The notes: generated from the letters alone by a model not told the origin. Positions 18,801 to 28,387 are shown, counted from the first letter of the stretch. The stretch: 64,000 nt of DNA from Mediterraneibacter hominis (GCF_014287475.1 NZ_JACOPF010000001.1:372001-436000), one strand, 5' to 3'. Numbers and translations are program-made.

Positions 18801-19439
18801 CAGAACTTAAAAAATGACATCAAGAAATTAGGGACAGTGAATGTCAATGCCATAGAAGATTATAAAAACCTGCTGGAACGGTATACATTTTTAAAAGACC
18901 AGCATGATGATTTAGTAGAGGCAGAAAAATCTCTGCAGCAGATTATTGAAGAGCTGGACACCGCAATGCGCAGGCAGTTTAAGGAGCAATTTGCCTTGAT
19001 TTCCAAGGAGTTTGACCATGTGTTTAAACAGTTGTTCGGCGGAGGAAAAGGAACGCTGGAATTAATGGAAGAGGAGGACATATTGGAGGCGGGAATCCGC
19101 ATTATCGCACAGCCTCCGGGAAAGAAGCTGCAGAATATGATGCAGCTCTCTGGGGGAGAGAAAGCTCTGACGGCAATTTCTCTTTTGTTTGCAATACAGA
19201 ATCTAAAGCCTTCCCCGTTCTGCCTTTTGGATGAGATTGAAGCGGCTTTGGATGATAACAATGTGGACCGTTTTGCGCAGTATCTGCATAAGCTGACAGA
19301 GAATACACAGTTTATTGTGATTACACACAGAAGGGGAACGATGACCTCTGCGGACAGGCTGTATGGAATTACAATGCAGGAGAAGGGGGTTTCCACTCTT
19401 GTATCTGTGGATCTGTTGGAAAAGGAGCTGGATAAATAG
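15879..19439 (+). CDS. smc: Chromosome segregation protein SMC
   Basis: A 1186-residue condensin ATPase. Walker A GPNGSGKSNVADAV lies near residue 32; two long coiled coils (about 165-500 and 680-1010) flank a hinge domain (about 510-660, with GLLGVVADI and GGAMTGGAF); the C-terminal head has signature LSGGEKALTAISLLFA and Walker B CLLDEIEAALDD. Length is normal. Lies between rnc and ftsY as in many Firmicutes. Confidence 0.98.
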   Translation: MYLKSIEVQGFKSFANKIKFEFHNGITAIVGPNGSGKSNVADAVRWVLGEQRVKQLRGGSMQDVIFSGTENRRPLSYAFVAITLDNSDHQLPVDYKEVTVTRKLYRSGESEYLINGTMCRLKDINEMFYDTGIGKEGYSIIGQGQIDKILSGKPEERRELFDEAAGIVKFKRRKNMSVKKLEEEQMNLTRVNDILSELEHQLGPLEIQAEVAREYLKKKEELKTYDINMFLLEAERVKEQIRGIEEKYETASEELKSASVHYEEMKAEYEAIEEEVDEIDYSIEKAKSQLNETTLLKQQLEGNINVLKEQINTARMNDEHYDNRLSTIRVEIETRQAQKRELCSEKEQAHAKLSDISAKDNEAKQALIEIQTRIAQQTDQIEKSKQEIMELLGNRASTKAKIQHYDTTKQQITSRKEILKESLHELDKETKKQDEALLVHENEQNKIRKEIAGYTAQIEENEKQIEDLKRELTEKQEKLRIGQTAYHRESSRLESLKNITERYDGYGNSIRKVMANREKERGLLGVVADIIKVEKEYEIAIETALGGSIQNIVTDNENTAKRMIAYLKQNKFGRATFLPLTSMAKGNTIRTPEALKEPGVVGLAHTLVHVEKQFEVLAEQLLGRTIVVDEIDHGIQLARKYRQSLRIVTLEGELINPGGAMTGGAFKNSSNLLSRRREIEEFEKTVALLKADMDEMEQSVNRIKQKRTACYNEMDEIQERLRKASVIENTAKMHIEQIKSRQAETKKRQEAYRAEQETLKRNLEEILDNEDSIQMELETSESLEQELNRKIDRLNSMLSEDREKEAVQLHTSEEVHLSLAGLEQQNVFILENISRIEEEIQKFTDELKELDVNKGNAAEEIQKKEKEIVELKETIENSKELFIEIEEEIKAQVKKREELNRKHKDFLGEREEISRHMSDLDKECFRLNSQKESYEEAAEKLINYMWEEYEITYNHAMELRNENLTDLAYMKRQIQNLKNDIKKLGTVNVNAIEDYKNLLERYTFLKDQHDDLVEAEKSLQQIIEELDTAMRRQFKEQFALISKEFDHVFKQLFGGGKGTLELMEEEDILEAGIRIIAQPPGKKLQNMMQLSGGEKALTAISLLFAIQNLKPSPFCLLDEIEAALDDNNVDRFAQYLHKLTENTQFIVITHRRGTMTSADRLYGITMQEKGVSTLVSVDLLEKELDK

Positions 19440-19476
19440 TAATTTATGATACTGACTAGAAAGAAAGGAAAAAAAG

Positions 19477-20418
19477 ATGGAAGAAAAACAGGGTTTTTTT
19501 AAACGACTTGTATCAGGCCTTAGCAAGACGAGAGATAATATTGTCTTCGGTATGGATAGTATTTTCCATGGTTTTACTCAAATCAATGATGACTTCTATG
19601 AGGAGCTGGAAGAGACACTGATTATGGGAGACTTGGGCGTACGCACGACAATGGAAATTATTGAGAATCTGAAAGAAAAAGTACGCAGCGAGCATATAAA
19701 AGAACCAGCCCAGTGCAGACAGCTTTTGATCGACAGTATCCGGGAACAGATGCATGTGGGAGAAACAGCGTATGAATTTGAAAATCGGACGTCGGTCGTA
19801 TTTGTAATTGGTGTAAACGGAGTAGGAAAAACGACAACGATTGGAAAACTGGCTGGGAAGCTTCATGCACAAGGGAAAAAAGTGGTTCTGGCTGCGGCGG
19901 ATACATTTCGTGCTGCTGCGGGGGAGCAGTTAAAGGAATGGGCAAACCGTTCCGAAACAGAGATGATTGGCGGACAGGAAGGTGCAGATCCGGCATCTGT
20001 AGTGTATGATGCGGTTGCGGCGGCAAAGGCACGAAAAGCAGATGTACTGCTCTGTGATACGGCGGGGAGGCTTCATAATAAGAAGAACCTGATGGAAGAA
20101 CTAAAGAAAATCAACCGTGTAATTGAGAGGGAATATCCCGAAGCTTACAGGGAAACACTGGTAGTACTGGATGCGACCACCGGACAGAATGCACTTGCAC
20201 AGGCAAAGGAATTCAATGAGGTGGCAGAGATTACGGGGGTAATCCTGACAAAGATGGATGGAACTGCCAAGGGTGGTATTGCAGTGGCGATTCAGTCAGA
20301 GCTGGGAATCCCTGTCAAATATATTGGAGTAGGCGAAAGAATAGAGGATTTACAGAAATTTGATGCGGATGAATTTGTAAATGCACTGTTTTATAAGACA
20401 GAGGAGAAAGAAGGGTAA
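19477..20418 (+). CDS. ftsY: Signal recognition particle receptor FtsY
   Basis: A 313-residue SRP GTPase at the membrane. After a short N-terminal segment it has the NG domain: P-loop GVNGVGKTTTIGKLAG near 112, DTAGRLHNKKNLM (G3 region) and TKMDGTAKGG (G4 and closing loop). The acidic A domain of proteobacterial FtsY is missing, as is usual in Firmicutes. Ends three bases before ilvA. Confidence 0.97.
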   Translation: MEEKQGFFKRLVSGLSKTRDNIVFGMDSIFHGFTQINDDFYEELEETLIMGDLGVRTTMEIIENLKEKVRSEHIKEPAQCRQLLIDSIREQMHVGETAYEFENRTSVVFVIGVNGVGKTTTIGKLAGKLHAQGKKVVLAAADTFRAAAGEQLKEWANRSETEMIGGQEGADPASVVYDAVAAAKARKADVLLCDTAGRLHNKKNLMEELKKINRVIEREYPEAYRETLVVLDATTGQNALAQAKEFNEVAEITGVILTKMDGTAKGGIAVAIQSELGIPVKYIGVGERIEDLQKFDADEFVNALFYKTEEKEG

Positions 20419-20421
20419 GAG

Positions 20422-21636
20422 ATGTTGACATTGGAAAAGTTTGAGGAAGCAAGTGAAATCGTAAAGCAGGTAACCAACCCTACAAAACTGGTCTACAGTG
20501 ATTATTTAAGTGCACAGACTGGCGGAAAAGTTTATTTGAAGCCAGAAAATATGCAGCATACAGGCGCATATAAATTAAGAGGCGCTTACTATAAAATCTG
20601 TACACTGACCGAAGAAGAAAGAGAAAAAGGGCTGATTACAGCATCGGCAGGAAATCACGCGCAAGGTGTTGCTTATGCCGCACAAAAATATGGCTGTAAG
20701 GCAACCATTGTTATGCCTACAGTGACGCCTCTGATCAAAGTAAACCGCACAAAAAATTATGGGGCAGAGGTGATTTTGTACGGAGATGTATATGACGATG
20801 CCTGTGCATATGCAATGGAGCTTGCAGAGAAAAATGGATATACATTTGTTCATCCATTTGATGATCTGGATGTGGCAACAGGACAGGGAACGATAGCAAT
20901 GGAAATTGTACAGGAGCTTCCCACAGTGGACTATATTTTCGTTCCAATTGGAGGAGGGGGCCTGGTGACAGGAATTTCTGTACTTGCAAAGATGCTTAAC
21001 CCTAAGATTAAGGTGATTGGGGCAGAACCGGCAGAGGCGGCAAGTATGACGGCTGCACTGGCAGCAGGAGAGGTTGTGGAACTGGACAGCGCGGATACGA
21101 TCGCCGACGGAACAGCGGTAAAGGCTGTTGGTGAGAAAATTCTTCCCTATGTGAAAGAAAATGTAGATGATGTTCTGCTTGTGGAGGATGATGAACTGAT
21201 TGGAGCATTTCTGGACATGGTAGAAAATCATAAAATGGTTGTAGAGAATTCAGGACTGCTTTCTGTAGCGGCATTAAAGCAGATGGATTTAAGAGGGAAA
21301 AAGGCAGTTTGTGTTTTGAGTGGGGGAAATATGGATGTAATTACAATGGCCTCCATTGTACAGCATGGACTGATTCAGAGAGACAGAATTTTTTCTGTAT
21401 CTGTGCTTCTTCCAGATAAACCAGGCGAGCTGGTCAGCGTGGCAGCGACCATTGCAGATGCAAAAGGAAATGTTATCAAGCTGGAACACAATCAGTTCGT
21501 AAGTACAAACCGCAATGCGGCAGTGGAGCTGCGTATTACGATGGAAGCATTTGGAACAGAGCATAAGAAAAAGATATTAGATGCTCTGGAGAAAAAAGGA
21601 TTTCGGCCCAAATTAATCAGTGCAAAGCTTTATTAA
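20422..21636 (+). CDS. ilvA: Threonine ammonia-lyase
   Basis: A 404-residue PLP enzyme turning threonine into 2-oxobutyrate and ammonia. The PLP lysine is in TGAYKLRGAYYK (around 50), the phosphate-binding glycine loop is GGGGLVTG near 178, and residues about 325-404 form an ACT-like domain (SVLLPDKPGELVSVAA). The medium length matches the catabolic/allosteric form common in anaerobes. Placement three bases after ftsY suggests co-transcription, although function is unrelated. Confidence 0.94.
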   Translation: MLTLEKFEEASEIVKQVTNPTKLVYSDYLSAQTGGKVYLKPENMQHTGAYKLRGAYYKICTLTEEEREKGLITASAGNHAQGVAYAAQKYGCKATIVMPTVTPLIKVNRTKNYGAEVILYGDVYDDACAYAMELAEKNGYTFVHPFDDLDVATGQGTIAMEIVQELPTVDYIFVPIGGGGLVTGISVLAKMLNPKIKVIGAEPAEAASMTAALAAGEVVELDSADTIADGTAVKAVGEKILPYVKENVDDVLLVEDDELIGAFLDMVENHKMVVENSGLLSVAALKQMDLRGKKAVCVLSGGNMDVITMASIVQHGLIQRDRIFSVSVLLPDKPGELVSVAATIADAKGNVIKLEHNQFVSTNRNAAVELRITMEAFGTEHKKKILDALEKKGFRPKLISAKLY

Positions 21637-21677
21637 TCCGATAGAAGAACATCTCTAAGAAAGAAAGGCGAAAAAGC

Positions 21678-22157
21678 ATGGAGAGAAAAAGTCCCAGAAA
21701 CGGAGAAATCTACACACATTTCAAAGGACAGCAATATCAGGTACTTTGCGTGGCTGTGCATACCGAGACAGAAGAAGAACTGGTAGTATACCAGGCACTA
21801 TATGGAGAGCGGAAAATCTATGCCAGACCCCTTGAGATGTTTCTAAGTCTGGTAGACAAAAATAAATATCCGGACGCAGCACAGGTATACCGGTTTGAGC
21901 TGTGTAAAAATATAAAAGCAGAAGCAGAAGAAAAAAAGGAGGCTCCACTGATCTTTGATTTTCTAGAACTAGAAAAGAACGAAGAAAAGGCAGAGTTTTT
22001 GCAGAAAAATAAAAAGAAGCTGGACAGCACTTTCTTAAGCGCTGCGGCAGAGAGCCTGGAGTACACAGAAAATGAAGGTACACTCGAAGAAAGATACCAA
22101 GATTTGATAAAATTTTTAAAGACAAAGATGAAATATGAAGGAAGAAGACTCAGATAA
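21678..22157 (+). CDS. DUF1653 domain-containing protein
   Basis: A 159-residue protein whose first 75 residues form a DUF1653 domain (NGEIYTHFKGQQYQVLCVA, then VVYQALYG and YARPLEMF). The rest is Glu/Lys-rich and variable. No biochemical role is established for the family. AAGAAAGGCG precedes the start; it follows ilvA by 41 bases and is closed by a large terminator. Confidence 0.8.
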   Translation: MERKSPRNGEIYTHFKGQQYQVLCVAVHTETEEELVVYQALYGERKIYARPLEMFLSLVDKNKYPDAAQVYRFELCKNIKAEAEEKKEAPLIFDFLELEKNEEKAEFLQKNKKKLDSTFLSAAAESLEYTENEGTLEERYQDLIKFLKTKMKYEGRRLR

Positions 22158-22190
22158 TGAAATATAAAGTTAATTGACGAAAGAACAGAA

Positions 22191-22277
22191 CCGGCTTCAC
22201 GTTGTTATAGCCCTTCAATTAGAAGTATCTATACTACTTCCGATTGGAAATGCATAGCAGCGTGAAGCCGATTTTTT
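22191..22277 (+). terminator. Large terminator-like hairpin
   Basis: CGGCTTCACG (22192-22201) pairs with CGTGAAGCCG (22261-22270), the pairing continues inward (TTGTTAT with ATAGCAG and GAAGTA with TACTTC), and ATTTTTT follows. The arm is far longer than a usual terminator, so it may also be a repeat-derived palindrome. Confidence 0.7.
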
Positions 22278-22553
22278 CCGTTACGAATTATAAACTTAAG
22301 CTGGCGAAAGTGTGAGTGTGAAAGAGATGCTTTGCGTGAGTGAGGAATTTCGGCGAAGCCCTGACGAACGATGCAAAGCATCTCTTTTACACGTCCTTTT
22401 TGCTACTTTCCGCAGTGCCAGCTCAATTCCGCATACGCTTCATTTCGCTATCGGCAGTCGCCGAATGAAAAGAAGCAGAAAGTCCCCTGCTTACATGCAA
22501 GCATGGCGCAGGGCCCTTCTGTTCTTTTCACACTGCTTGTTGCTTCGTTAAAT
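22278..22553. repeat. Palindromic non-coding region between convergent genes
   Basis: No gene is supported here. A 20-base arm GTGTGAAAGAGATGCTTTGC (22316-22335) pairs with 22373-22392 with one G-T mismatch around a 37-base loop, and TGAAAAGAAGCAGAA (from 22466) pairs with TTCTGTTCTTTTCA (to 22530). Short frames here are by-products of the palindromes. Confidence 0.5.
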
Positions 22554-23732
22554 TTATATTTCTCCTCTTGCACGCTTTTCCAGCAGTGCGTGGATTTTAT
22601 CTGTCGGATTTAAGACTGTACCGATGGAGACATCGTGGTTTAGGGAGTCGATAATCAATGCGAGGAATTTGCTCATATCTGCCTTTACAAAATAAGGCTT
22701 TTCATACAATTCAGGCGGAAGGTATGTGAGATTGGTGGTGATGACTTTTGTAATATAGCCTTTTTCGTAGTATTCGTCGAATTTTTTTAATCCGTCTGTA
22801 AAAAGACCAAATGTGGTGCAGACAAATACACGCGCGGCCTTGCGTTCTTTTAACTGTTTTGCGACATCCAGCATACTTTCACCCGAAGAAATCATATCAT
22901 CGATGATCAACACATCTTTTCCCGCCACATCGTCGCCTAAAAATTCATGTGCCACAATCGGATTTTTTCCATTTACGACAGTAGAGTAATCGCGGCGCTT
23001 ATAGAACATACCCATGTCTACGCCAAGAACATTAGAAAAATAAACAGCACGGTGCATAGCTCCTTCATCAGGGCTGATAATCATCAGATGCTCTTTATCA
23101 GCGATGAGATCCGGGACATCGCGGAAGAGCGCTTTCATAAACTGATAAGGCGGATTAAAGCTGTCGAAGCCCTTCAGCGGAATTGCATTTTGTACACGTG
23201 GATCGTGGGCGTCAAATGTAATAATATTCGTCACACCCATTGCAGTCAGTTCTTCCAATGCAATCGCACAGTCCAAAGATTCCCGTTTTGTACGTTTATG
23301 CTGGCGGCTTTCATACATAAATGGCATAATCACATTGATGCGTCTGGCTTTACCGTTTGCGGCAGAGATAACTCTTTTTAAATCCTGGAAATGGTCGTCT
23401 GGAGACATATGGTTTAAATGTCCGTTCACTGTGTAAGTCAGACTATAGTTACATACATCTGTCATAATAAATAAATCTGTACCGCGGATGGTTTCTTTTA
23501 TCATTCCTTTTGCTTCCCCCGTCCCAAAACGCGGACAGCAGCAGTCGACAAGATAATTGTTGGATTTGTAGTTGACATACAGAGGGGATTCGGTTACTTC
23601 GTTGATAGTATTTTGCCGGAAAGAGACAATGTAGTCATTTACTTTCTGACCAAGTACTTTACAGCTTTCCATTGCAACAATTTTTAAAGGGGCAACTGGA
23701 AGTGTTTTTTCTAATAATTCGATATTTGGCAT
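22554..23732 (-). CDS. prs: Ribose-phosphate pyrophosphokinase
   Basis: A 392-residue enzyme making PRPP from ribose 5-phosphate and ATP for nucleotide, His and Trp synthesis. It is the long clostridial type, some 70 residues longer than classic Prs, with an N-terminal extension. The PRPP loop is VLIIDDMISSGESM near 274 and the ribose-phosphate region is ITFDAHDPRVQNAIP near 175. Family members of this length are typical of Lachnospiraceae. Single gene, ATG preceded by AGGAGA, convergent with the DUF1653 gene. Confidence 0.93.
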   Translation of the reverse strand: MPNIELLEKTLPVAPLKIVAMESCKVLGQKVNDYIVSFRQNTINEVTESPLYVNYKSNNYLVDCCCPRFGTGEAKGMIKETIRGTDLFIMTDVCNYSLTYTVNGHLNHMSPDDHFQDLKRVISAANGKARRINVIMPFMYESRQHKRTKRESLDCAIALEELTAMGVTNIITFDAHDPRVQNAIPLKGFDSFNPPYQFMKALFRDVPDLIADKEHLMIISPDEGAMHRAVYFSNVLGVDMGMFYKRRDYSTVVNGKNPIVAHEFLGDDVAGKDVLIIDDMISSGESMLDVAKQLKERKAARVFVCTTFGLFTDGLKKFDEYYEKGYITKVITTNLTYLPPELYEKPYFVKADMSKFLALIIDSLNHDVSIGTVLNPTDKIHALLEKRARGEI

Positions 23733-23839
23733 GGTATTCTCCTATGATTGATTTGTTTTCTTTTGATGAGATTTGATGATAATTTAGATTTTTACATATA
23801 TGGTTATATCATTTTTTACCTGGAAATTCAAGCATAGCT

Positions 23840-23867
23840 TTGCCGGGAGAAGGAATTATGTTATACT
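23840..23867 (+). promoter_or_regulatory. Predicted promoter of the DUF512 gene
   Basis: TTGCCG (23840-23845), 16-base spacer, TATACT (23862-23867). Start near 23874 leaves about 108 bases before the chosen TTG start codon. Confidence 0.45.
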
Positions 23868-23981
23868 GGTTACAGTACGGTGCAGTCCTTTAAGAGAGCA
23901 GAAGTCTGGAACAATCGTTTGAAAAATAGGATGCGATCGGAAAGCAGAAGCTTAATAAACGCCAAGAAAGGGTTATGGAAA

Positions 23982-25325
23982 TTGAACAGGAAAAGGCATG
24001 AACATATAGTAAAGAATATCTGTCCGGGAAGTATTGCCGAGGAAATGGGGATAGAGCCAGGGGATAAACTGATTTCGATAGATGGAAAAGAGATTATAGA
24101 TGTATTTGATTATCATTTCCTTGCAGGAGAAGAACATATTTTTCTTTTAATTGAAAAAACAGATGGAGAGCAGTGGGAATTAGAGATTGAGAAGGAAGAG
24201 GAAGAGGAGCTGGGTATTGAGTTTGAACAAAGTCTGATGGATGAATATCGTTCCTGCAGAAATAAATGTATGTTTTGTTTCATCGATCAGATGCCGGGAG
24301 GAATGAGAGAAACACTATATTTTAAGGATGATGATGCGAGGCTCTCCTTTTTGCAGGGAAACTACATCACACTTACCAATATGGATGATCGGGATGTGGA
24401 AAGAATTGTCAGATATCGTTTGGAGCCGGTTAATATTTCTTTTCATACGACAAACCCAGAGCTTCGATGTAAAATGCTGCATAATCGGTTTGCAGGGGAG
24501 GCATTGAAAAAAGTAGACATTCTTTATCAGGGCGGCATTGAGATGAATGGACAGATCGTTTTGTGTAAAGGCATCAATGATGGGAAAGAGTTGGAACGGA
24601 CAATTCAGGATTTGACAGGGTATCTGCCGCAGCTTCAGAGTGTGTCTGTTGTTCCTGTAGGTCTTACGAAGTACAGAGATAATCTCTATCCGCTGCAGCC
24701 TTTTGAAAAAGAAGATGCAAAGCAGGTATTGGACATCATTCACAGATGGCAGGATAAAGTATTTGCCGAATATGGAAGGCATTTTATTCATGCGGGAGAT
24801 GAATGGTATCTCCTCGCAGGAGAGGTGATTCCGGCTGAAGAACGTTATGACGGGTATCCCCAACTGGAAAATGGAGTCGGGATGATAAGGCTTTTACTGA
24901 ATGAATTCGCGAAAGGCATTTCACAGATAAAGGGAGACACAAGAAAGAGAGAGCTTTCTCTTGCGACAGGGAAACTGGCGGCGCCTTATCTGAAAGAGAT
25001 GATGGGGCAGGTGAAGGAAAAATTCCCAGGCGTGGGAGTGCATATCTATCCAATCCGCAATGACTTTTTTGGAGAGCGCATTACAGTTTCGGGACTGATA
25101 ACCGGACAGGATCTGACGGCACAGTTAAAGGGCAAAGAATTAGGCGACAGGCTGCTGCTCCCATGTAATATGCTGCGTGCAGGGGAAAATACATTTCTGG
25201 ATGATTTTACGATAGAAGCGGTGGCGGAGACTTTACAAGTTCCGGTAGATATTGTAAAATCAAGCGGGCAGGATCTGCTGGATGCAGTTCTTGGTATGCC
25301 AAAAGGCATGGAGAGACGGGAATAA
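23982..25325 (+). CDS. DUF512 protein: PDZ-like plus radical SAM-like Fe-S protein
   Basis: About 447 residues. An N-terminal PDZ-like domain (NICPGSIAEEMGIEPGDKL) is followed by CRNKCMFCFIDQMP, a CxxxCxxC cluster motif of radical SAM type, then the DUF512 region (VVPVGLTKYR near 225). The family is widespread in clostridia and cyanobacteria but has no proven reaction. The frame is open upstream to a GTG at 23880 and an ATG at 23931, neither with a ribosome site; I prefer TTG 23982 because AAAGGG precedes it and homologues begin a few residues before this PDZ. The start is the weak point of the call. der follows. Confidence 0.83.
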   Translation: MNRKRHEHIVKNICPGSIAEEMGIEPGDKLISIDGKEIIDVFDYHFLAGEEHIFLLIEKTDGEQWELEIEKEEEEELGIEFEQSLMDEYRSCRNKCMFCFIDQMPGGMRETLYFKDDDARLSFLQGNYITLTNMDDRDVERIVRYRLEPVNISFHTTNPELRCKMLHNRFAGEALKKVDILYQGGIEMNGQIVLCKGINDGKELERTIQDLTGYLPQLQSVSVVPVGLTKYRDNLYPLQPFEKEDAKQVLDIIHRWQDKVFAEYGRHFIHAGDEWYLLAGEVIPAEERYDGYPQLENGVGMIRLLLNEFAKGISQIKGDTRKRELSLATGKLAAPYLKEMMGQVKEKFPGVGVHIYPIRNDFFGERITVSGLITGQDLTAQLKGKELGDRLLLPCNMLRAGENTFLDDFTIEAVAETLQVPVDIVKSSGQDLLDAVLGMPKGMERRE

Positions 25326-25370
25326 AATATGCAGAGAATGTATAGAAAATTAGGAAGGTAGTAAATAATT

Positions 25371-26699
25371 ATGAGTAAACCAGTAGTTGCGATTGTAGGG
25401 AGACCGAATGTAGGTAAATCTACATTATTTAATACCCTGGCAGGAGAAAAAATTTCTATCGTAAAGGATACGCCTGGTGTTACAAGAGACAGAATTTATG
25501 CAAACGTTTCCTGGCTGGATTGGGAATTTACCATGATAGATACAGGGGGAATTGAACCAGACAGCAAAGATATTATTCTCTCACAGATGCGGGAACAGGC
25601 ACAGATCGCGATCGATACGGCAGATGTGATTGTCTTTATTACAGACGTGAAGCAGGGAGTTGTGGATGCAGACTCGAAGGTAGCAGACATGCTGCGGCGT
25701 TCCGGCAAGCCAGTTCTGCTTGTTGTAAATAAAGTCGATCACTTTGAAAAGTATATGCCGGATGTATATGAATTTTATAATTTGGGCATTGGAGATCCGA
25801 TTCCGGTTTCCGCTGCGTCACGCTTAGGACTTGGGGACATGCTGGATGAGGTAATTGCGCATTTTCCAGAAAGCATGAAGGAAGAGGAGGAAGATGACAG
25901 GCCGCGTATTGCAATTGTAGGAAAGCCCAATGTAGGAAAATCCTCGATCATTAATAAGCTTTTAGGAGAATCCCGGGTGATTGTTTCAGATATTGCAGGA
26001 ACGACACGCGATGCGATTGATACAGAAGTAACGCATGACGGAAAAGAATATATTTTTATTGACACTGCGGGGCTGCGCCGTAAGAATAAGATCAAAGAAG
26101 AGTTAGAGAGGTACAGTATTATCCGTACGGTTACTGCGGTGGAGCGGGCAGACGTAGTGGTCATGGTGATTGACGCCACAGAAGGAGTGACAGAACAGGA
26201 CGCAAAGATTGCAGGGATTGCCCACGAAAGAGGAAAGGGAATGATCATTGTTGTCAATAAGTGGGATGCGATAGAAAAGAATGACAGAACGATGCGGGAA
26301 TTTGAGGCTCAGGTGAGACAGATTTTATCCTATCTTTCTTATGCGGAGATTTTGTATATTTCTGCAAAGACAGGACAGCGTCTGAACAGGCTGTATGATA
26401 TGATTGATATGGTAATTCAAAATCAAACGCTTCGGATTGCAACCGGTGTGCTCAATGAGATTATGACAGAAGCGGTAGCAATGCAGCAGCCGCCTTCTGA
26501 TAAGGGAAAACGCTTGAAGCTGTATTATATTACGCAGGTTTCAGTAAAACCGCCGACGTTTGTTGTTTTTGTCAATGACAAGGAACTGATGCATTTTTCC
26601 TATACAAGATATTTGGAAAATAAAATCAGGGAAGCGTTCGGATTTAAGGGGACTTCCTTGAAGTTCTTCATCAGGGAAAGAAAGGAAAAGGAGCAGTAA
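25371..26699 (+). CDS. der: Ribosome biogenesis GTPase Der
   Basis: A 442-residue GTPase with two tandem G domains, unique to Der: first P-loop [11 protein letters not shown] near 9, DTGG and NKVDHF; second P-loop [12 protein letters not shown] near 184, DTAGLRRK and NKWDAIEK. The last 80 residues form the KH-like domain that contacts 23S rRNA. It acts in 50S assembly. Start follows AGGAAGG-like sequence; plsY follows after four bases, a standard clostridial linkage. Confidence 0.97.
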   Translation: MSKPVVAIVGRPNVGKSTLFNTLAGEKISIVKDTPGVTRDRIYANVSWLDWEFTMIDTGGIEPDSKDIILSQMREQAQIAIDTADVIVFITDVKQGVVDADSKVADMLRRSGKPVLLVVNKVDHFEKYMPDVYEFYNLGIGDPIPVSAASRLGLGDMLDEVIAHFPESMKEEEEDDRPRIAIVGKPNVGKSSIINKLLGESRVIVSDIAGTTRDAIDTEVTHDGKEYIFIDTAGLRRKNKIKEELERYSIIRTVTAVERADVVVMVIDATEGVTEQDAKIAGIAHERGKGMIIVVNKWDAIEKNDRTMREFEAQVRQILSYLSYAEILYISAKTGQRLNRLYDMIDMVIQNQTLRIATGVLNEIMTEAVAMQQPPSDKGKRLKLYYITQVSVKPPTFVVFVNDKELMHFSYTRYLENKIREAFGFKGTSLKFFIRERKEKEQ

Positions 26700-26703
26700 G
26701 AGT

Positions 26704-27339
26704 ATGGAACGGTTAATTTGTCTTGCAATCGGTTATGTATGCGGACTTTTCCAGACAGGCTATCTGGTGGGAAAGATGAACCATATTGATATTCGACAGA
26801 AGGGGAGTGGGAACGCCGGCTCTACAAATGCGCTGCGAGTCATGGGGTGGAAAGCAGGGCTTATGACCTTTGCAGGAGATGTGCTGAAATGTGTGATTGC
26901 AATTTTGATTGTGCGCTATATTTATGATGGGAGCCAATGGCTGCCGCTTTTGGCAATGTATGCAGGAGCAGGAACGACATTGGGACACAATTTCCCATTC
27001 TATCTGAAATTCAAAGGAGGGAAAGGAATTGCCGTTCTGGCCGGGCTTGTGATTTCAACGAAAATTTGGATGGCTCCGATTCCGTTGGCTGCGTTTTTAA
27101 TAGCGGTGATTTTTACAAGATACATATCGCTGGGGTCACTTCTGGCGTATTCTATGTTCTTTTTAGAAGTAGTAGTCTGCGGACAGCTGGGCTGTTTTGA
27201 GATGAAGGCGGCTTATTTATATGAGCTGTACATACTGCTGTTTGCACTGACCTGCCTTGCATGGTACAGACATAAGGACAATATCAAAAGGCTGATGGCA
27301 GGAACAGAAAATAAATTTGGTTCAAAGAAAAAGGAGTAA
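26704..27339 (+). CDS. plsY: Glycerol-3-phosphate acyltransferase PlsY
   Basis: A 211-residue membrane enzyme with five or so hydrophobic segments that moves the acyl group from acyl-phosphate (made by PlsX) to glycerol 3-phosphate. Family motifs are visible: RQKGSGNAGSTNALR near 32, GHNFPFYLKFKGGKGIA near 98. It sits between der and gpsA, which supplies its glycerol 3-phosphate. Confidence 0.96.
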   Translation: MERLICLAIGYVCGLFQTGYLVGKMNHIDIRQKGSGNAGSTNALRVMGWKAGLMTFAGDVLKCVIAILIVRYIYDGSQWLPLLAMYAGAGTTLGHNFPFYLKFKGGKGIAVLAGLVISTKIWMAPIPLAAFLIAVIFTRYISLGSLLAYSMFFLEVVVCGQLGCFEMKAAYLYELYILLFALTCLAWYRHKDNIKRLMAGTENKFGSKKKE

Positions 27340-27344
27340 GAATT

Positions 27345-28358
27345 ATGGCAAATGTCGGAATATTAGGGGCTGGGAGTTGGGGGACGGCTCTGTCCATACT
27401 TTTGAGTGACAATGGACACCAGGTGACAGTCTGGTCTATCGACAAGGAAGAAGTTAAGATGCTTCAGACGAAACGAGAGCATACGGCGAAGCTTCCGGGG
27501 GTAAGGCTCCCAGAGAGTATGGTGATTACAGGTAACTTAGAAGAAGGGATTAGGGATAAAGACTTTCTTGTACTGGCGGTTCCTTCGCCGTTTACCAGAG
27601 TTACGGCAAAGAAGATGCGCCCTTATGTAAAAGAAGGACAGATTATCGTAGATGTGGCGAAAGGAATTGAAGAAACTACTCTGATGACGCTCTCCCAGCA
27701 GATCGAACAGGAAATCCCGCAGGCAGATGTGGCTGTTTTGTCAGGGCCCAGCCATGCGGAGGAAGTAGGAAGAAAGCTTCCAACAACGTGTGTGATCGGG
27801 GCAAAATCGAAACAGACAGCAATTTTTCTACAGTCTATGTTCATCAGCAGGGTATTCCGTGTATATATAAGCCCGGATATTCTGGGAATTGAATTGGGAG
27901 GGGCCTTGAAAAATGTCATTGCACTTGCCGCCGGAATTGCAGATGGGCTGGGATATGGAGACAATACAAAGGCAGCGCTCATTACAAGAGGGATTGCGGA
28001 GATAGCGAGACTGGGTGTCAAGATGGGAGGAAAGATTGAAAGCTTTACAGGTCTGACAGGCATTGGAGATTTGATTGTAACCTGTGCCAGCGTGCACAGC
28101 AGAAACAGAAAGGCGGGATACTTGATTGGACAGGGCAAGTCTATGCAGGAAGCAATGGATGAGGTGAAAATGGTTGTAGAAGGAGTGTATTCTGCAAAGG
28201 CAGCAAAACAGCTTGCCTTGAAATATGACGTATCTATGCCGATTGTAGAGCAGGTCAACGCTGTACTGTTTGAAGGAAAAGCTCCTGCGCAGGCAGTAGA
28301 TGAGCTGATGCAGCGCGCGTCAAAGAGTGAAAGTGAACAGTTGCCCTGGGAAAACTAG
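27345..28358 (+). CDS. gpsA: Glycerol-3-phosphate dehydrogenase [NAD(P)+]
   Basis: A 337-residue cytoplasmic enzyme reducing dihydroxyacetone phosphate to glycerol 3-phosphate. N-terminal dinucleotide loop GILGAGSWGTAL at 5-16; SGPSHAEEVGRKLPT near 137; the catalytic Lys lies in GGALKNVIALAAGIADG near 185. Operon with der and plsY; five-base gap to plsY, GGAG ribosome site. Confidence 0.97.
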   Translation: MANVGILGAGSWGTALSILLSDNGHQVTVWSIDKEEVKMLQTKREHTAKLPGVRLPESMVITGNLEEGIRDKDFLVLAVPSPFTRVTAKKMRPYVKEGQIIVDVAKGIEETTLMTLSQQIEQEIPQADVAVLSGPSHAEEVGRKLPTTCVIGAKSKQTAIFLQSMFISRVFRVYISPDILGIELGGALKNVIALAAGIADGLGYGDNTKAALITRGIAEIARLGVKMGGKIESFTGLTGIGDLIVTCASVHSRNRKAGYLIGQGKSMQEAMDEVKMVVEGVYSAKAAKQLALKYDVSMPIVEQVNAVLFEGKAPAQAVDELMQRASKSESEQLPWEN

Positions 28359-28387
28359 AACCAGGAAATAGAAAAAAGCAGAATAAT

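Noticed and set aside
22312..22613. Two small plus-strand frames of about 80 codons between the DUF1653 and prs genes
   Set aside because: They arise from palindromic repeat sequence, have no ribosome site and overlap the prs end.
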